Assembly: GCA_025355995.1 (NCBI GenBank)
Contig: JANXYQ010000107.1
Coordinates: 1 to 39,384 of the forward strand
Length of the DNA: 39,384 bases
Source: Spirochaetaceae bacterium
GTDB taxonomy: Bacteria > Spirochaetota > Spirochaetia > Treponematales > Rectinemataceae
Direction: 5' to 3'
The notes beneath the pieces were generated by a model that did not search any database, was not told the origin of the DNA, and worked only from the letters and a program-made list of their open reading frames with translations. This document shows, piece after piece, positions 23,965 to 31,827 of the stretch (positions are counted from its first letter, which is position 1; every line of letters begins with the position of its first letter). The position numbers were made by a program, and so were the translations under genes.

Positions 23965-24450
23965 ATGCAGATAAAGAACCCCGAGATATTCGCGGCGGTG
24001 GAAGGGATAGGCGAGCACTTCCGCAGCAACATTTCCAATCGGTTCACGCGCCGAGGGATTTCCACCATGGTCCTGGACCCGGGGACCTGGAACCTCATCG
24101 AGGAGCTCACCGAGAAGGTAGAGAACTACCGGTACCAGGGCTATCACTTCGACGAGATCTACAGCCAGATCCTCGCCATGGCGAGGTTCGTCTACCAGGC
24201 CAAGCGCGATCTCCTGCCCAATATCCGCTTCCTCGCCTCGGGCGGCAACGATCACGTCGGAGCCTCGGACAAGGTATTCCGCGACATGGCCATCACCAAC
24301 TTCGGCCCCAACCTCAAGATCCTGGCCGACAAGGTGAACGAGCTGTACGTCAAGGTCGCGGCGATCGACAGGGAGAGCGCGGGATCCAAGAGCCCCGTCT
24401 TCAGCCAGATACCCGAGCTCAAGGAAATAGGCCGCTATCTGGTGGACTGA
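23965..24450 (+). CDS. Small helical protein of unknown function
   Basis: 161 residues from the ATG at 23965; 13 extra codons are open upstream but overlap the radical SAM gene's end and the -10 box. No signal peptide or membrane helix. It is mostly predicted helical, with an early IFAAVEGIGEHFRSNISNRF, a middle WNLIEELTEKVENYRYQGYHFDEIYS and a conserved-looking LLPNIRFLASGGNDH block, then a terminal helix region. I do not know the family; the composition and balanced codon use argue for a real gene. It is followed within 20 bases by the promoter of the tRNA cluster. Confidence 0.7.
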   Translation: MQIKNPEIFAAVEGIGEHFRSNISNRFTRRGISTMVLDPGTWNLIEELTEKVENYRYQGYHFDEIYSQILAMARFVYQAKRDLLPNIRFLASGGNDHVGASDKVFRDMAITNFGPNLKILADKVNELYVKVAAIDRESAGSKSPVFSQIPELKEIGRYLVD

Positions 24451-24466
24451 CGCCAGGCCGCGCTTA

Positions 24467-24495
24467 TTGACAACCACCCGACAATCGCGTATGTT
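24467..24495 (+). promoter_or_regulatory. Promoter of the tRNA/SRP RNA cluster
   Basis: Perfect TTGACA at 24467-24472, 17-base spacer, TATGTT at 24490-24495. Transcription would start about 11 bases before the first tRNA. No other promoter is obvious before 25146, so the five tRNAs and the SRP RNA may share it. Confidence 0.7.
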
Positions 24496-24512
24496 TTGCT
24501 ACCGCATTACAT

Positions 24513-24597
24513 GGAGCGGTGTCCGAGCGGTCTAAGGAGGCGGTCTTGAAAACCGCTGTGCCGAAAGGCACCGAGGGTTCGAATCCCTCCTGCTCCG
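24513..24597 (+). tRNA. tRNA-Ser (anticodon TGA)
   Basis: Seven-base-pair acceptor stem (one G-U), anticodon loop CTTGAAA giving TGA, long variable arm typical of serine, T-loop GGTTCGAATCC, discriminator G. CCA is not encoded. Reads UCA and, by wobble, other UCN codons. Confidence 0.95.
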
Positions 24598-24617
24598 CGA
24601 CGGATTTACCTGATTCT

Positions 24618-24705
<88 letters not shown>

Positions 24706-24709
24706 TCAC

Positions 24710-24783
24710 GAGGCTATAGCTCAGCTGGATAGAGCATCAGATTGCGGATCTGAAGGTCGGTGGTTCGAATCCACTTAGCCTCA
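24710..24783 (+). tRNA. tRNA-Arg (anticodon GCG)
   Basis: Perfect acceptor stem GAGGCTA/TAGCCTC, anticodon stem TCAGA/TCTGA around loop TTGCGGA, giving anticodon GCG for CGC/CGU. The D-loop has A at the position-20 arginine identity site, discriminator A. Short variable loop. Most bacteria use ACG (edited to ICG) for these codons, so GCG is uncommon. Confidence 0.93.
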
Positions 24784-24792
24784 TCGTTCATT

Positions 24793-24879
24793 GGAGAGAT
24801 GCGAGAGCGGTTGAATCGGGCGGTCTCGAAAACCGTTGAACCCGTAAGGGTTCCGAGGGTTCGAATCCCTCTCTCTCCG
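24793..24879 (+). tRNA. tRNA-Ser (anticodon CGA)
   Basis: Acceptor GGAGAGA/TCTCTCC, anticodon loop CTCGAAA giving CGA, long variable arm, T-loop present, discriminator G, no encoded CCA. Reads UCG. Confidence 0.95.
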
Positions 24880-24920
24880 GGTTCATGCACCGGGCAACGC
24901 AAGGTAAAAACGCGAACTTT

Positions 24921-25007
24921 GGAGAGATGGCCGAGCGGTCGAAGGCGCACGATTGGAAGTCGTGTTTACTCGTAAGGGTAACTAGGGTTCAAATCCCTAT
25001 CTCTCCG
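24921..25007 (+). tRNA. tRNA-Ser (anticodon GGA)
   Basis: Acceptor GGAGAGA/TCTCTCC, anticodon stem CACGA/TCGTG around TTGGAAG, giving GGA, long variable arm, T-loop GGTTCAAATCC, discriminator G. Reads UCC and UCU. Confidence 0.95.
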
Positions 25008-25021
25008 TATCCGTTTCCGTT

Positions 25022-25143
25022 CTTCGAGCGCCCGAAGCCAGGCACTGCGCTCGTGGCCGCCGCCTAACCCCGCCAGGTCCGGAAGGAAGCAACGGTAAGC
25101 GGTAGGCGCGGTTCGCAGAGCGCCTGGCTTCGAGCGCTCGAAG
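25022..25143 (+). ncRNA. ffs: 4.5S signal recognition particle RNA
   Basis: Contains the universal SRP core GGTCCGGAAGGAAGC (from 25076) and the partner AACGGTAAGC on the other side of the apical loop. The flanks 25022-25045 and 25120-25143 are almost perfectly complementary, closing the long hairpin of a small bacterial SRP RNA that binds Ffh and targets membrane proteins. It begins 14 bases after tRNA-Ser(GGA); ends are set from the stem. Confidence 0.93.
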
Positions 25144-25145
25144 TC

Positions 25146-25174
25146 TTTACGGTCCCCCCGCCTTGTGCTATTTT
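25146..25174 (+). promoter_or_regulatory. Promoter for dnaX
   Basis: TTTACG at 25146-25151, 17-base spacer, TATTTT at 25169-25174, only six bases before the dnaX ATG at 25181. The predicted transcript start falls on the start codon itself. It begins two bases after the end of the SRP RNA hairpin. Confidence 0.6.
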
Positions 25175-25180
25175 GACCCC

Positions 25181-27007
25181 ATGCCTTATGAGATCACGGC
25201 TACTCGCAAACGCCCCCAGAACTTCGAACAGTTCAAGGGCCAGGAATTCGTGTCCGCGACCCTCGAGGCTAGCCTCGCGAGCGGCCGTATCGCCCATGCC
25301 TACCTGTTCTCCGGCCCCCGCGGCTGCGGGAAGACGAGCGCCGCCCGGATCCTGGCGAAGGCCCTCAACTGCGAGCTCGGTCCCACGGCCAAGCCCTGCG
25401 GGACCTGCCGCTCCTGCGTCGAGATAGCGCGGGGCGCGAGCCTCGACGTGATCGAGATAGACGGTGCCTCGAACACCTCGGTCGACAACGTCCGCCAGAT
25501 CAAGGACGAGGTGCTCTTCGGCCCCAACGGCGGGCGCTACAAGGTGTACATCATCGACGAGGTGCACATGCTCTCGAACAGCGCCTTCAACGCGCTGCTC
25601 AAGACCATCGAGGAGCCGCCTCCCTATATCGTCTTTATCTTCGCCACGACCGAGCTCCACAAGGTGCCGGCGACGATCAAGAGCCGCTGCCAGCAATTCG
25701 CCTTCCGCCTCTTCAAGGTCGACCTGATCCGGGAGCTCCTCGCCTCCGCGGCGGCCGATCTCGGCGTCCAGGCCGAGGACGAGGCGCTGCTCTGGATCGC
25801 CAAGGAGTCGGGCGGGTCCCTGCGCGACGCCTACACGCTGTTCGACCAGGTCGTCTCCTTCGCCGAGGGCGCGATCACCTCGGACCTGATCCGGGACAAG
25901 CTGGGCCTGACCGGCCTCGACGCCCTGGGTGGCCTGTTCCGCGCCTGCGCCCAAGGCGCCGCCGGCGCCGCCCTATCCGCCCTGGACGAGATCCTCGCGC
26001 GCGGCGTGTCGCCCGAGCAGCTGGTCGCGGAGGCGGCGGAGTACTGCCGCTCCCTCCTCCTCATCCGCAACGGCGTCACCAAGGCCGGCCTGCTTGGCGC
26101 GCCCGCCTCCGCCTACGACTCCGTCGCCCTCGAGGCCTTCACTCCCGAGCGCCTCGAGCGCGCCCTCGCTGGCCTGCTCGACCTGTACCGCAACCTGCGA
26201 TACACGGTCGATCCCCGCTTCGAGCTCGAGCTCGCCTTCGCCAAGCTCTGCCGGCTCGCGGACTACGTGTCGCCTTCGGAGCTGGCGAAGGCCGTGGTTG
26301 CGCTCAGGCGCAGCCTCGGGGCCGAGCCGGCGGCCGCGAGGAAGGCCGCTCGCGCCGAGCCTCTTGCCTCCCTCCCGGAAGAAAAAAAAAAGCCTGAACC
26401 CGCGAACGAGCCGAGGGTCTCTCGGGAGCTGAAGCTCCCGCCGCAGCTGAGCGCCGCCTTCGACAGCCTCGCCTCGGCGGCGTCGCTCGCGGAAGACGAG
26501 GCCGAGGAGGCCGAGGCGAGCGCCCCGCAGCCCGCCGTGCCTCGCCCGTCCGCGCCGCGGGACGGGGGACGGCCGAACCTTATGCGCGACTCGGAAGTCG
26601 AGGGAGTGGAAGGGGACGAGGTCCCGGGGCGGGAGGCCGAATCGACCGACCCGATCCGGGCCGCGGTCATAGAGACGCTCGGACGCGCGAGCCCCATGCT
26701 GAGGAGCGGGCTCGCCGCTTCCCTGCCCTGGCGGATGGACGAGACCAAGATCGTCATTCCCTTCCGCTCTGGGATGGACGAGAGCGTCGTGCGGGCCAGC
26801 ATCGCGGACATCGCGGCCAAGGCCTCGGAAGTCGCGGGCCGGCCGCTGAAGATCGAGCTTAAGGTGGAGCCCAGGCAGAGCCCCGCGCAGGCCGGCGCGG
26901 CGGCGGCGAGCGCGTCCGGACCCGATCCCGTGGCCGTAGTCGAGAGAGTCTTCCGGGGCACGAGATTGCCCGAAGCCGGACGAGGAGCGATCGATGAACT
27001 TCGCTGA
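25181..27007 (+). CDS. dnaX: DNA polymerase III subunits tau/gamma
   Basis: 608 residues. The clamp-loader ATPase that opens the sliding clamp and joins the replisome. Seen: Walker A GPRGCGKT at 45-52, the zinc-binding C-x8-C-x2-C-x2-C (CELGPTAKPCGTCRSC), Walker B/DEVH box IIDEVHMLSNSAFNALLK, sensor 1 FATTELHKVPATIKSRC, sensor 2 region GGSLRDAYTLFDQ. Residues after about 390 are a charged, Ala/Pro/Glu-rich linker and a tau-type C-terminal domain. A ten-A run at codons 401-404 with a TGA right behind it in the -1 frame predicts a short gamma form of about 405 residues. Start at 25181 fits the family N-terminus. The end overlaps ybaB by 14 bases. Confidence 0.96.
   Translation: MPYEITATRKRPQNFEQFKGQEFVSATLEASLASGRIAHAYLFSGPRGCGKTSAARILAKALNCELGPTAKPCGTCRSCVEIARGASLDVIEIDGASNTSVDNVRQIKDEVLFGPNGGRYKVYIIDEVHMLSNSAFNALLKTIEEPPPYIVFIFATTELHKVPATIKSRCQQFAFRLFKVDLIRELLASAAADLGVQAEDEALLWIAKESGGSLRDAYTLFDQVVSFAEGAITSDLIRDKLGLTGLDALGGLFRACAQGAAGAALSALDEILARGVSPEQLVAEAAEYCRSLLLIRNGVTKAGLLGAPASAYDSVALEAFTPERLERALAGLLDLYRNLRYTVDPRFELELAFAKLCRLADYVSPSELAKAVVALRRSLGAEPAAARKAARAEPLASLPEEKKKPEPANEPRVSRELKLPPQLSAAFDSLASAASLAEDEAEEAEASAPQPAVPRPSAPRDGGRPNLMRDSEVEGVEGDEVPGREAESTDPIRAAVIETLGRASPMLRSGLAASLPWRMDETKIVIPFRSGMDESVVRASIADIAAKASEVAGRPLKIELKVEPRQSPAQAGAAAASASGPDPVAVVERVFRGTRLPEAGRGAIDELR
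26381..26440 (+). other. Probable slippage site and downstream hairpin in dnaX
   Basis: GA10G at 26381-26392, read GAA AAA AAA AAG in frame. A -1 shift (or one extra A) reads GCC TGA and stops at once; a +1 shift (one A fewer) meets TGA at 26430-26432. A perfect eight-base-pair hairpin (26423-26430 with 26433-26440) lies 30 bases downstream, farther than ribosomal frameshift stimulators usually sit, so transcriptional slippage is at least as likely as ribosomal frameshifting. Confidence 0.65.
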
Positions 27008-27338
27008 TATCATGGAGATGCTGAAGAACCCGCAGGCGATGCAGTCTAGGATGACCGAGCTGCGGGAGAAGACCGAGAGGATACAGGCGACGGGAAGCTC
27101 CGGCGGCGGCATGGTGCGAATCACCTTGAACGGCGCCCTGGAGATGCTCTCCTGCGAGATCTCGCCGGAGATCGTCGCCGGCGGGGATATCGCCCTCATC
27201 CAGGACCTGGTAAGGGGCGCCTTCAACGACGCGTCCGTCAAGGTCAAGGAATCGGTCCAGGCCGAGCTCTCCTCCGGCATGGGAGGCATGCCCTTCCCGG
27301 GGATGCCCGGCATCCCGGGGATGCCCGGGGGCATGTAG
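26994..27338 (+). CDS. ybaB: YbaB/EbfC nucleoid-associated protein
   Basis: 114 residues. Small DNA-binding dimer of the YbaB/EbfC family, found next to dnaX and recR in very many bacteria. Seen: the N-terminal helix MNFADIMEMLKNPQAMQSRM, the MVRITLNGALEMLSCEISPE strand region and the helix ALIQDLVRGAFNDASVKVK. The tail is a run of Gly-Met-Pro repeats (GMPGIPGMPGG), longer than usual for the family. Its start overlaps the dnaX end by 14 bases, and its stop shares a base with the recR GTG, so all three are coupled. Confidence 0.94.
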   Translation: MNFADIMEMLKNPQAMQSRMTELREKTERIQATGSSGGGMVRITLNGALEMLSCEISPEIVAGGDIALIQDLVRGAFNDASVKVKESVQAELSSGMGGMPFPGMPGIPGMPGGM

Positions 27339-27925
27339 TGAAGGCGCTCGACGAGCTCGTCGGCCTGCTCACGAGGCTCCCGGGCATCGGGCGCAAGAGT
27401 GCGCTCCGGGTGGCCTATTACATCCTGAAGACCGACTCGTCCTTCTCCGAGGCCCTCGCGGACCGGATTCGCGGCCTCAAGGGGGCGATTTGCTTCTGCT
27501 CCTCCTGCGGCGCCTACTCGGAATCCGATCCCTGCCCCGTCTGCTCCTCCCCGTCACGGGACCGCGCGGTCATCTGCGCCGTCGAGCAGCCGCAGGACGT
27601 CGTGACCATCGAGGCCTCGCGCGAATATCGCGGCCTCTACCACGTGCTCGGCGGCCTGATATCTCCCCTGGACGGAATCGGTCCCGAGGACCTCAAGATT
27701 CGGGAGCTCGTGGGGCGCGCCGGGAACGGGGAGGTGACGGAGGTGGTGGTCGCGACGAACCCCACGGTCGAGGGCGACACGACCGCGCTCTACCTGAAGC
27801 GGCTGCTGGAATCCACCGGCGTGGCGGTCACGAGGCTGGCCACCGGCATTCCCGTCGGCGGCGACCTCGAATACGCGGATCGATTGACGCTGGCGCGGTC
27901 CTTCCGCGGGCGGACGAAATTGTAG
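27338..27925 (+). CDS. recR: Recombination mediator protein RecR
   Basis: 195 residues, typical size. RecR acts with RecO (and RecF) to load RecA at single-strand gaps. Seen: the helix-hairpin-helix LTRLPGIGRKSALRVAYY near residue 10-27, the C4 zinc finger with CSSC and CPVC, and the Toprim domain from ICAVEQPQDVVTIE through YRGLYHVLGGLISPLDGIG to EVVVATNPTVEGDTTALYL. GTG start at 27338 overlaps the ybaB stop by one base. Third gene of dnaX-ybaB-recR. Confidence 0.97.
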   Translation: MKALDELVGLLTRLPGIGRKSALRVAYYILKTDSSFSEALADRIRGLKGAICFCSSCGAYSESDPCPVCSSPSRDRAVICAVEQPQDVVTIEASREYRGLYHVLGGLISPLDGIGPEDLKIRELVGRAGNGEVTEVVVATNPTVEGDTTALYLKRLLESTGVAVTRLATGIPVGGDLEYADRLTLARSFRGRTKL

Positions 27926-27935
27926 GGAGGCGGCG

Positions 27936-28706
27936 ATGAGCGACTGGAATCCCTCCGAGTACCTTCGCTTCGAGGCCGAGCGCACTCGGCCCGCCTTCGA
28001 CCTCGCGGCCAGGATCGAAGTCGAGGAGCCGAGGGCCGCCGTCGACATAGGCTGCGGCCCCGGCAACAGCTCCCGCGCCCTTCGCGCCAGGTGGCCGCTC
28101 TGCTCCATGCTCGGGCTGGACAGCTCGCCCGCGATGATCGAGAGGGCGAGGTCCGCCTATCCCGCGGACGAGTGGCGGGTCGCCGACGCCGCGGGCCTCG
28201 AAGCGGCGGAGGCCTTCGACGTGGTCTTCTCCAACGCGGCCCTGCAGTGGATTCCCGACCACGACTCCCTCGTGCCTCGCCTGTTCGCCGCCATTCGCCC
28301 CGGCGGAGCCTTGGCGGTCCAGGTGCCGCGGTTCGCGTCGATGCCCATGAGCGAGGCAATCGACGCCGTGGCCGCCTCGCCCCGGTGGAGGGGGAGCACC
28401 GCAGGCTGCGCGGACAACTTCACCTACCATGGCGCGGAGTACTACTACGACCTGCTTGCCCACCGCGCTTCGAGGATCGACCTTTGGGAGACCCTGTATT
28501 GCCACGTCCTGCCGTCTCCCGGCGCGTTAGTCGATTTCATCCGCAGCACGGGCCTGAGGCCCTATCTCGACGCCCTCTCCGGCGACGGTCTCAAGGCCGC
28601 GTTCGAGGCCGAGGTGCTGGCCGAGGTCGAGAAGTCCTACCCCCTCCGCGCCGACGGCAAAGTCCTCTTCCCCTTCCACAGGCTTTTCTTCATCGCGTAT
28701 CGATAG
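27936..28706 (+). CDS. tam: Trans-aconitate 2-methyltransferase-like protein
   Basis: 256 residues, close to Escherichia coli Tam. SAM-dependent class I methyltransferase: WNPSEYLRFEAERTRPAFDL at the N-terminus, motif I VDIGCGPGNSS near 42, LGLDSSPAMIERAR, DVVFSNAALQWIPDH and GGALAVQVPRF are all Tam-family blocks. Tam methylates trans-aconitate, a spontaneous inhibitor formed from cis-aconitate. GGAGG lies six bases before the ATG. It follows recR by ten bases and is probably in the same transcript, though not functionally related. Ends 24 bases before a convergent gene. Confidence 0.88.
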   Translation: MSDWNPSEYLRFEAERTRPAFDLAARIEVEEPRAAVDIGCGPGNSSRALRARWPLCSMLGLDSSPAMIERARSAYPADEWRVADAAGLEAAEAFDVVFSNAALQWIPDHDSLVPRLFAAIRPGGALAVQVPRFASMPMSEAIDAVAASPRWRGSTAGCADNFTYHGAEYYYDLLAHRASRIDLWETLYCHVLPSPGALVDFIRSTGLRPYLDALSGDGLKAAFEAEVLAEVEKSYPLRADGKVLFPFHRLFFIAYR

Positions 28707-28730
28707 ATGCCGCGGAACCGGCGAACCTAG

Positions 28731-30593
28731 CTATAGCTTCTTGAAGCAGGACTCGATGATCGGGCCGAGGCTGGGCATCGCGAACCCGAGAGCCTCGACG
28801 ACTTCCCGCTCGGCGGAATGCTCCCAATCCATGAAGGGGTCGTCGTAGTGCGCCGCGATGAAGCCGAAGACCTGGTCCTCCGCGTCGTTAGCGGCCGTAT
28901 CGAAGAGGCCGTGGCTCCTCGACTGGCTGGCGAGCAGGGCGCGGCGGATGTGGTCGCGCACCTTCTCGAGGAAGATCTCCTTGTAGACGTCGTAGCCGCG
29001 CCCGGAGAGCTTGCGGATAGAGTCGGAGATCGAGCCGCGCTTGGCCCTGATCTCGCGGAAGGGCTCGGGGCCGGAAGGAGCTCGATTTAGAAGGCGCGAT
29101 CCCGTGGCCTTAGCCGGCGCGGGGGCGCGGGGCGCGGGGCTGCGGGGCGCGGGGGAGCGGGCGGTTACGGGTGCCTGCATGGGCGGAGCCGGGATGCGGC
29201 GCACGGGTGGCGCCGCGGTGCGCGAGGCCGCGCGAAGGCCCAGGCCTTCCTCGCGGGGCGGCGCCGGAGGCTTGCGGTTTCCCTGAACCGAGGCCGCGCG
29301 GGAGGTTGCTTCCCTGAGGGCGAAAGTTGGCGGTCTGGCGAAGGGGCTCTTGGGGCCCGAGTCCCTCGCGAAGCGCGTCGGCGGCTCGTCGCCCGCGGGG
29401 GGAGGCGGTATCGCGCCTTCCTTGACGGCGGCCCGGACCGCGTCCTCGGCGGTGAAGGACGCCCGCCGCACGCGGACCCTCGACTCCGGCGAGGGCCCCG
29501 GGCCGGCCCGGGTCGTCGCCTCGGGCCCGGGAGCGGCGAGCCGCTCGGCGACGGCGCGGGCCTCCATGCGCGCGCGGAGGCGACGCCACATGATCTGCAT
29601 GTAGAGGTCGCCGCTGACGGAGTAGTTGTAGCTCGTGGTCAGGATGGCGGCGACCGCGCTCAGTATCTCGTCGTCGGTGGAGCCGCGCGCGCGGCCGATC
29701 TTGATCGCCCGGAAGACCTCGAAGTGCCTGCCTCCGAATTTCCGGGAGTAGAGGAAAACGACCCTCTCGAAGGCGGCGTCTCCCGCGTATGGCCAATACT
29801 TGGCGCAGAGCGCGAGGACTTTGTCCTCGCGCCTCGAGAGGTCGTTCGAGATCTCCACGCGCGCTTTCTCCGCCTCGGTGAAGTTGATCCGGGCAGGGTC
29901 GAAATAGCTATGCCCCTCGGCCTCGGAGCTCTTGCGCTTCCTCTCGAGGCGCGCGCTGCGCGAGACGAAGTCGTAGCTTTCCTCCGAGGCTCCCGCGGAT
30001 GGCGCCGGGCGCGAGGCCGAGCGGCGCCTTTCCTCTATCGCGGCGCTGCGCGCGACGAAGTCGTACTCGGAAGGCGCATCAGCGCGGCTCACCGCGTCGT
30101 ACTCCCGCACGAGCTCGAGGGCGCGCCGCACCAGGACCTCGCGATGCGCGAGGATAGCGGCGAACTTATCGTAGCGGGAGAGGAGATCGAGGGCACCCTC
30201 GCTCTCGCCGGGAAGGCGCGCGAGGACGGACTCCACCGCCTTTAATGCGCGCAACGCGTCCGAGAGATCGGCCTTCTCGAGGGGCGCGACGATGAGGTCG
30301 ATGTTGGAGCGTATCCTGGCGGAGAGCCGGGCGGCGAAGTCGAGGACGAGGCCGTCCTGGCAGGACGCGTAGCGGGGATCGTTCTCGCGATAGAGCTTGA
30401 GCAGGAGGATGCGCGAGGTATCGTCGGGATAGCGGACGCGGAGGGCGCCGTTGTAGACGGATAAGGCCTGTCCCAGGCTCCCCGCCTTGCGCAGCTCGAA
30501 GTAGCGCTCGACGTCGGGGTCGCCTCCGTAGCGGAGGTCGGGGAAGACCAGCTTGACGATCTCCCTTTTTCTCTCGGTGCTCAGGCTGTCCAT
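28731..30593 (-). CDS. Large unknown protein with Pro/Ala-rich linker
   Basis: 620 residues from the ATG at 30593, chosen because a TATAAT promoter ends seven bases before it; an open frame to 30719 is less likely. No signal peptide. The N-terminal 170 residues are helical. Two copies of a motif YDFVxRSAxxExxRxS occur near residues 180 and 210. A helical domain (about 235-360) is followed by a roughly 170-residue proline/alanine/arginine-rich disordered stretch, then a folded C-terminal domain containing YDVYKEIFLEKVRDHIRRAL and DPFMDWEHSAEREVVEALGF. I recognise no family. The layout (two domains joined by a long flexible linker) suggests a scaffold or adaptor role, which is only a guess. Confidence 0.65.
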   Translation of the reverse strand: MDSLSTERKREIVKLVFPDLRYGGDPDVERYFELRKAGSLGQALSVYNGALRVRYPDDTSRILLLKLYRENDPRYASCQDGLVLDFAARLSARIRSNIDLIVAPLEKADLSDALRALKAVESVLARLPGESEGALDLLSRYDKFAAILAHREVLVRRALELVREYDAVSRADAPSEYDFVARSAAIEERRRSASRPAPSAGASEESYDFVSRSARLERKRKSSEAEGHSYFDPARINFTEAEKARVEISNDLSRREDKVLALCAKYWPYAGDAAFERVVFLYSRKFGGRHFEVFRAIKIGRARGSTDDEILSAVAAILTTSYNYSVSGDLYMQIMWRRLRARMEARAVAERLAAPGPEATTRAGPGPSPESRVRVRRASFTAEDAVRAAVKEGAIPPPPAGDEPPTRFARDSGPKSPFARPPTFALREATSRAASVQGNRKPPAPPREEGLGLRAASRTAAPPVRRIPAPPMQAPVTARSPAPRSPAPRAPAPAKATGSRLLNRAPSGPEPFREIRAKRGSISDSIRKLSGRGYDVYKEIFLEKVRDHIRRALLASQSRSHGLFDTAANDAEDQVFGFIAAHYDDPFMDWEHSAEREVVEALGFAMPSLGPIIESCFKKL

Positions 30594-30600
30594 CGCGGGG

Positions 30601-30629
30601 ATTATAGTCGCGGGAGCCTCCCGCGGCAA
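30601..30629 (-). promoter_or_regulatory. Promoter with embedded palindrome
   Basis: Minus strand: TTGCCG (30629-30624), 17-base spacer, perfect TATAAT (30606-30601), then seven bases to the ATG at 30593. A perfect palindrome with eight-base arms and one central base (30609-30625) fills the spacer, placed like an operator for a repressor dimer. Confidence 0.7.
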
Positions 30630-30651
30630 TGCCAATAAAACGGCCGCGGCT

Positions 30652-30710
30652 AGTGGCGAACATCCTGTACGCCACTGGCCTTGAAGAACGCTTCGCGTTC
30701 TTTTTCTTCT
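30652..30710 (+). other. Two hairpins, the second terminator-like
   Basis: First: AGTGGCG/CGCCACT (30652-30658 with 30670-30676, 11-base loop). Second: AAGAACGC/GCGTTCTT (30684-30691 with 30695-30702, loop TTC) followed by a T-rich tail to 30710. This would be a plus-strand terminator, but no plus-strand gene precedes it. It may end a small RNA or an antisense transcript. Confidence 0.4.
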
Positions 30711-30738
30711 CCTCGCCATCCTGGCTCGACGGTAGTGG

Positions 30739-30773
30739 AAAAATAAAACGGCCGACCCTTATGGGCCGGCCGT
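30739..30773 (-). terminator. Intrinsic terminator of flaB
   Basis: On the minus strand an 11-base-pair stem (30773-30763 with 30758-30748, one G-U) with a four-base loop ATAA is followed by TTTATTTTT. It lies 20 bases after the flaB stop. Confidence 0.9.
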
Positions 30774-30793
30774 CGCGTCGTACGCCTCGGGGA

Positions 30794-31654
30794 TTACTGG
30801 AGGAGCGACATGACCTGCTGCGTTTTCTGATTGGCTTGGGCGAGCATCGCGTTTCCGGCCTGGGCGAGGATGCGGTTCTTGGTGTAGTTGACCATCTCGT
30901 TGGCCATATCGGTGTCCCTGATCCGGCTCTCGGCGGCCTGGAGGTTCTCCGCCCCCACGTCGATGCCCTTAATGGCGTGCTCGAGCCGGTTCTGGTAGGC
31001 GCCGAGGTCGGCGCGCTGCTTGTTGACCTTCTTGAGGGCCTGGTCCAGGGTGCCGATGGCGCGATTGGAATCGTCGGGCGACGCGACGTTCATTATCGTA
31101 TCGTCGCCGATATTCCTCACGCCGAGGGCCTTAGATGTCATCGTGCCGATGTAGACCTGCACTCGCTGGTCCATGTTGGATCCGATGTGGAACCACATGG
31201 AGCCGGTGACTTGATTCTGACCGTTGTCGCGCGCGAAGCGCCCGGTAAGAAGGTTGAGCCCGTTGAACTGCGCGTGGCTGGCTATCCGGTCGATCTCATC
31301 GACTAGCTGGCTTACCTCGACCTGGATCTGCATCCTGTCCTCGGACGTATACACGCCGTTGGATGCCTGGACCGCGAGCTCGCGGAGGCGCTGGATGATG
31401 TCCTGCGACTCCTGGAGATAGCCTTCCGTCGTCTGGATGAAGGAGATTCCGTCCTGCGCGTTCTTCGAGGCCCGCTCGAGGCCTCGGATCTGGCTGCGCA
31501 TTTTCTCGGAGACGGCGAGCCCTGAGGCGTCGTCCCCCGCGCGGTTGATCCGCATTCCCGAAGAGAGTTTTTCCATCCCCTTGGTCGTCTCGTCGTTAGT
31601 AACTCGGAGCGAACGATCCGCGAACATGGCGCTGAGATTGTGATTGATGATCAT
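30794..31654 (-). CDS. flaB: Periplasmic flagellar filament core protein FlaB
   Basis: 286 residues, the usual size for spirochaete FlaB. Seen: the flagellin N-terminus [18 protein letters not shown], then [20 protein letters not shown], the Toll-like receptor 5-type [21 protein letters not shown], and the C-terminal [20 protein letters not shown] ending in VMSLLQ. The central variable domain is absent, as expected for filaments enclosed in the periplasm. Made and exported through the flagellar type III system. AAAGGAG lies seven bases before the ATG, so translation is by the usual Shine-Dalgarno route. A sigma-28-type promoter is about 170 bases upstream. The best evidence for the phylum in this window. 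Confidence 0.97.
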   Translation of the reverse strand: MIINHNLSAMFADRSLRVTNDETTKGMEKLSSGMRINRAGDDASGLAVSEKMRSQIRGLERASKNAQDGISFIQTTEGYLQESQDIIQRLRELAVQASNGVYTSEDRMQIQVEVSQLVDEIDRIASHAQFNGLNLLTGRFARDNGQNQVTGSMWFHIGSNMDQRVQVYIGTMTSKALGVRNIGDDTIMNVASPDDSNRAIGTLDQALKKVNKQRADLGAYQNRLEHAIKGIDVGAENLQAAESRIRDTDMANEMVNYTKNRILAQAGNAMLAQANQKTQQVMSLLQ

Positions 31655-31827
31655 GCCTTACTCCTTTAATGGCTCTACGGCGGCCTCGTAATGGCCGCCT
31701 CGGCTTCCCTGCCGGCTTTGAGCGCGCCGGTCCTTCGAACGTCCTCCGCGAATCCTTCCGCGGCGTCGACGCCAGGAAACCCCGGCCGTGCGCCGATCGC
31801 GCCCGCTCCGGTATTCCTACCATCCGA

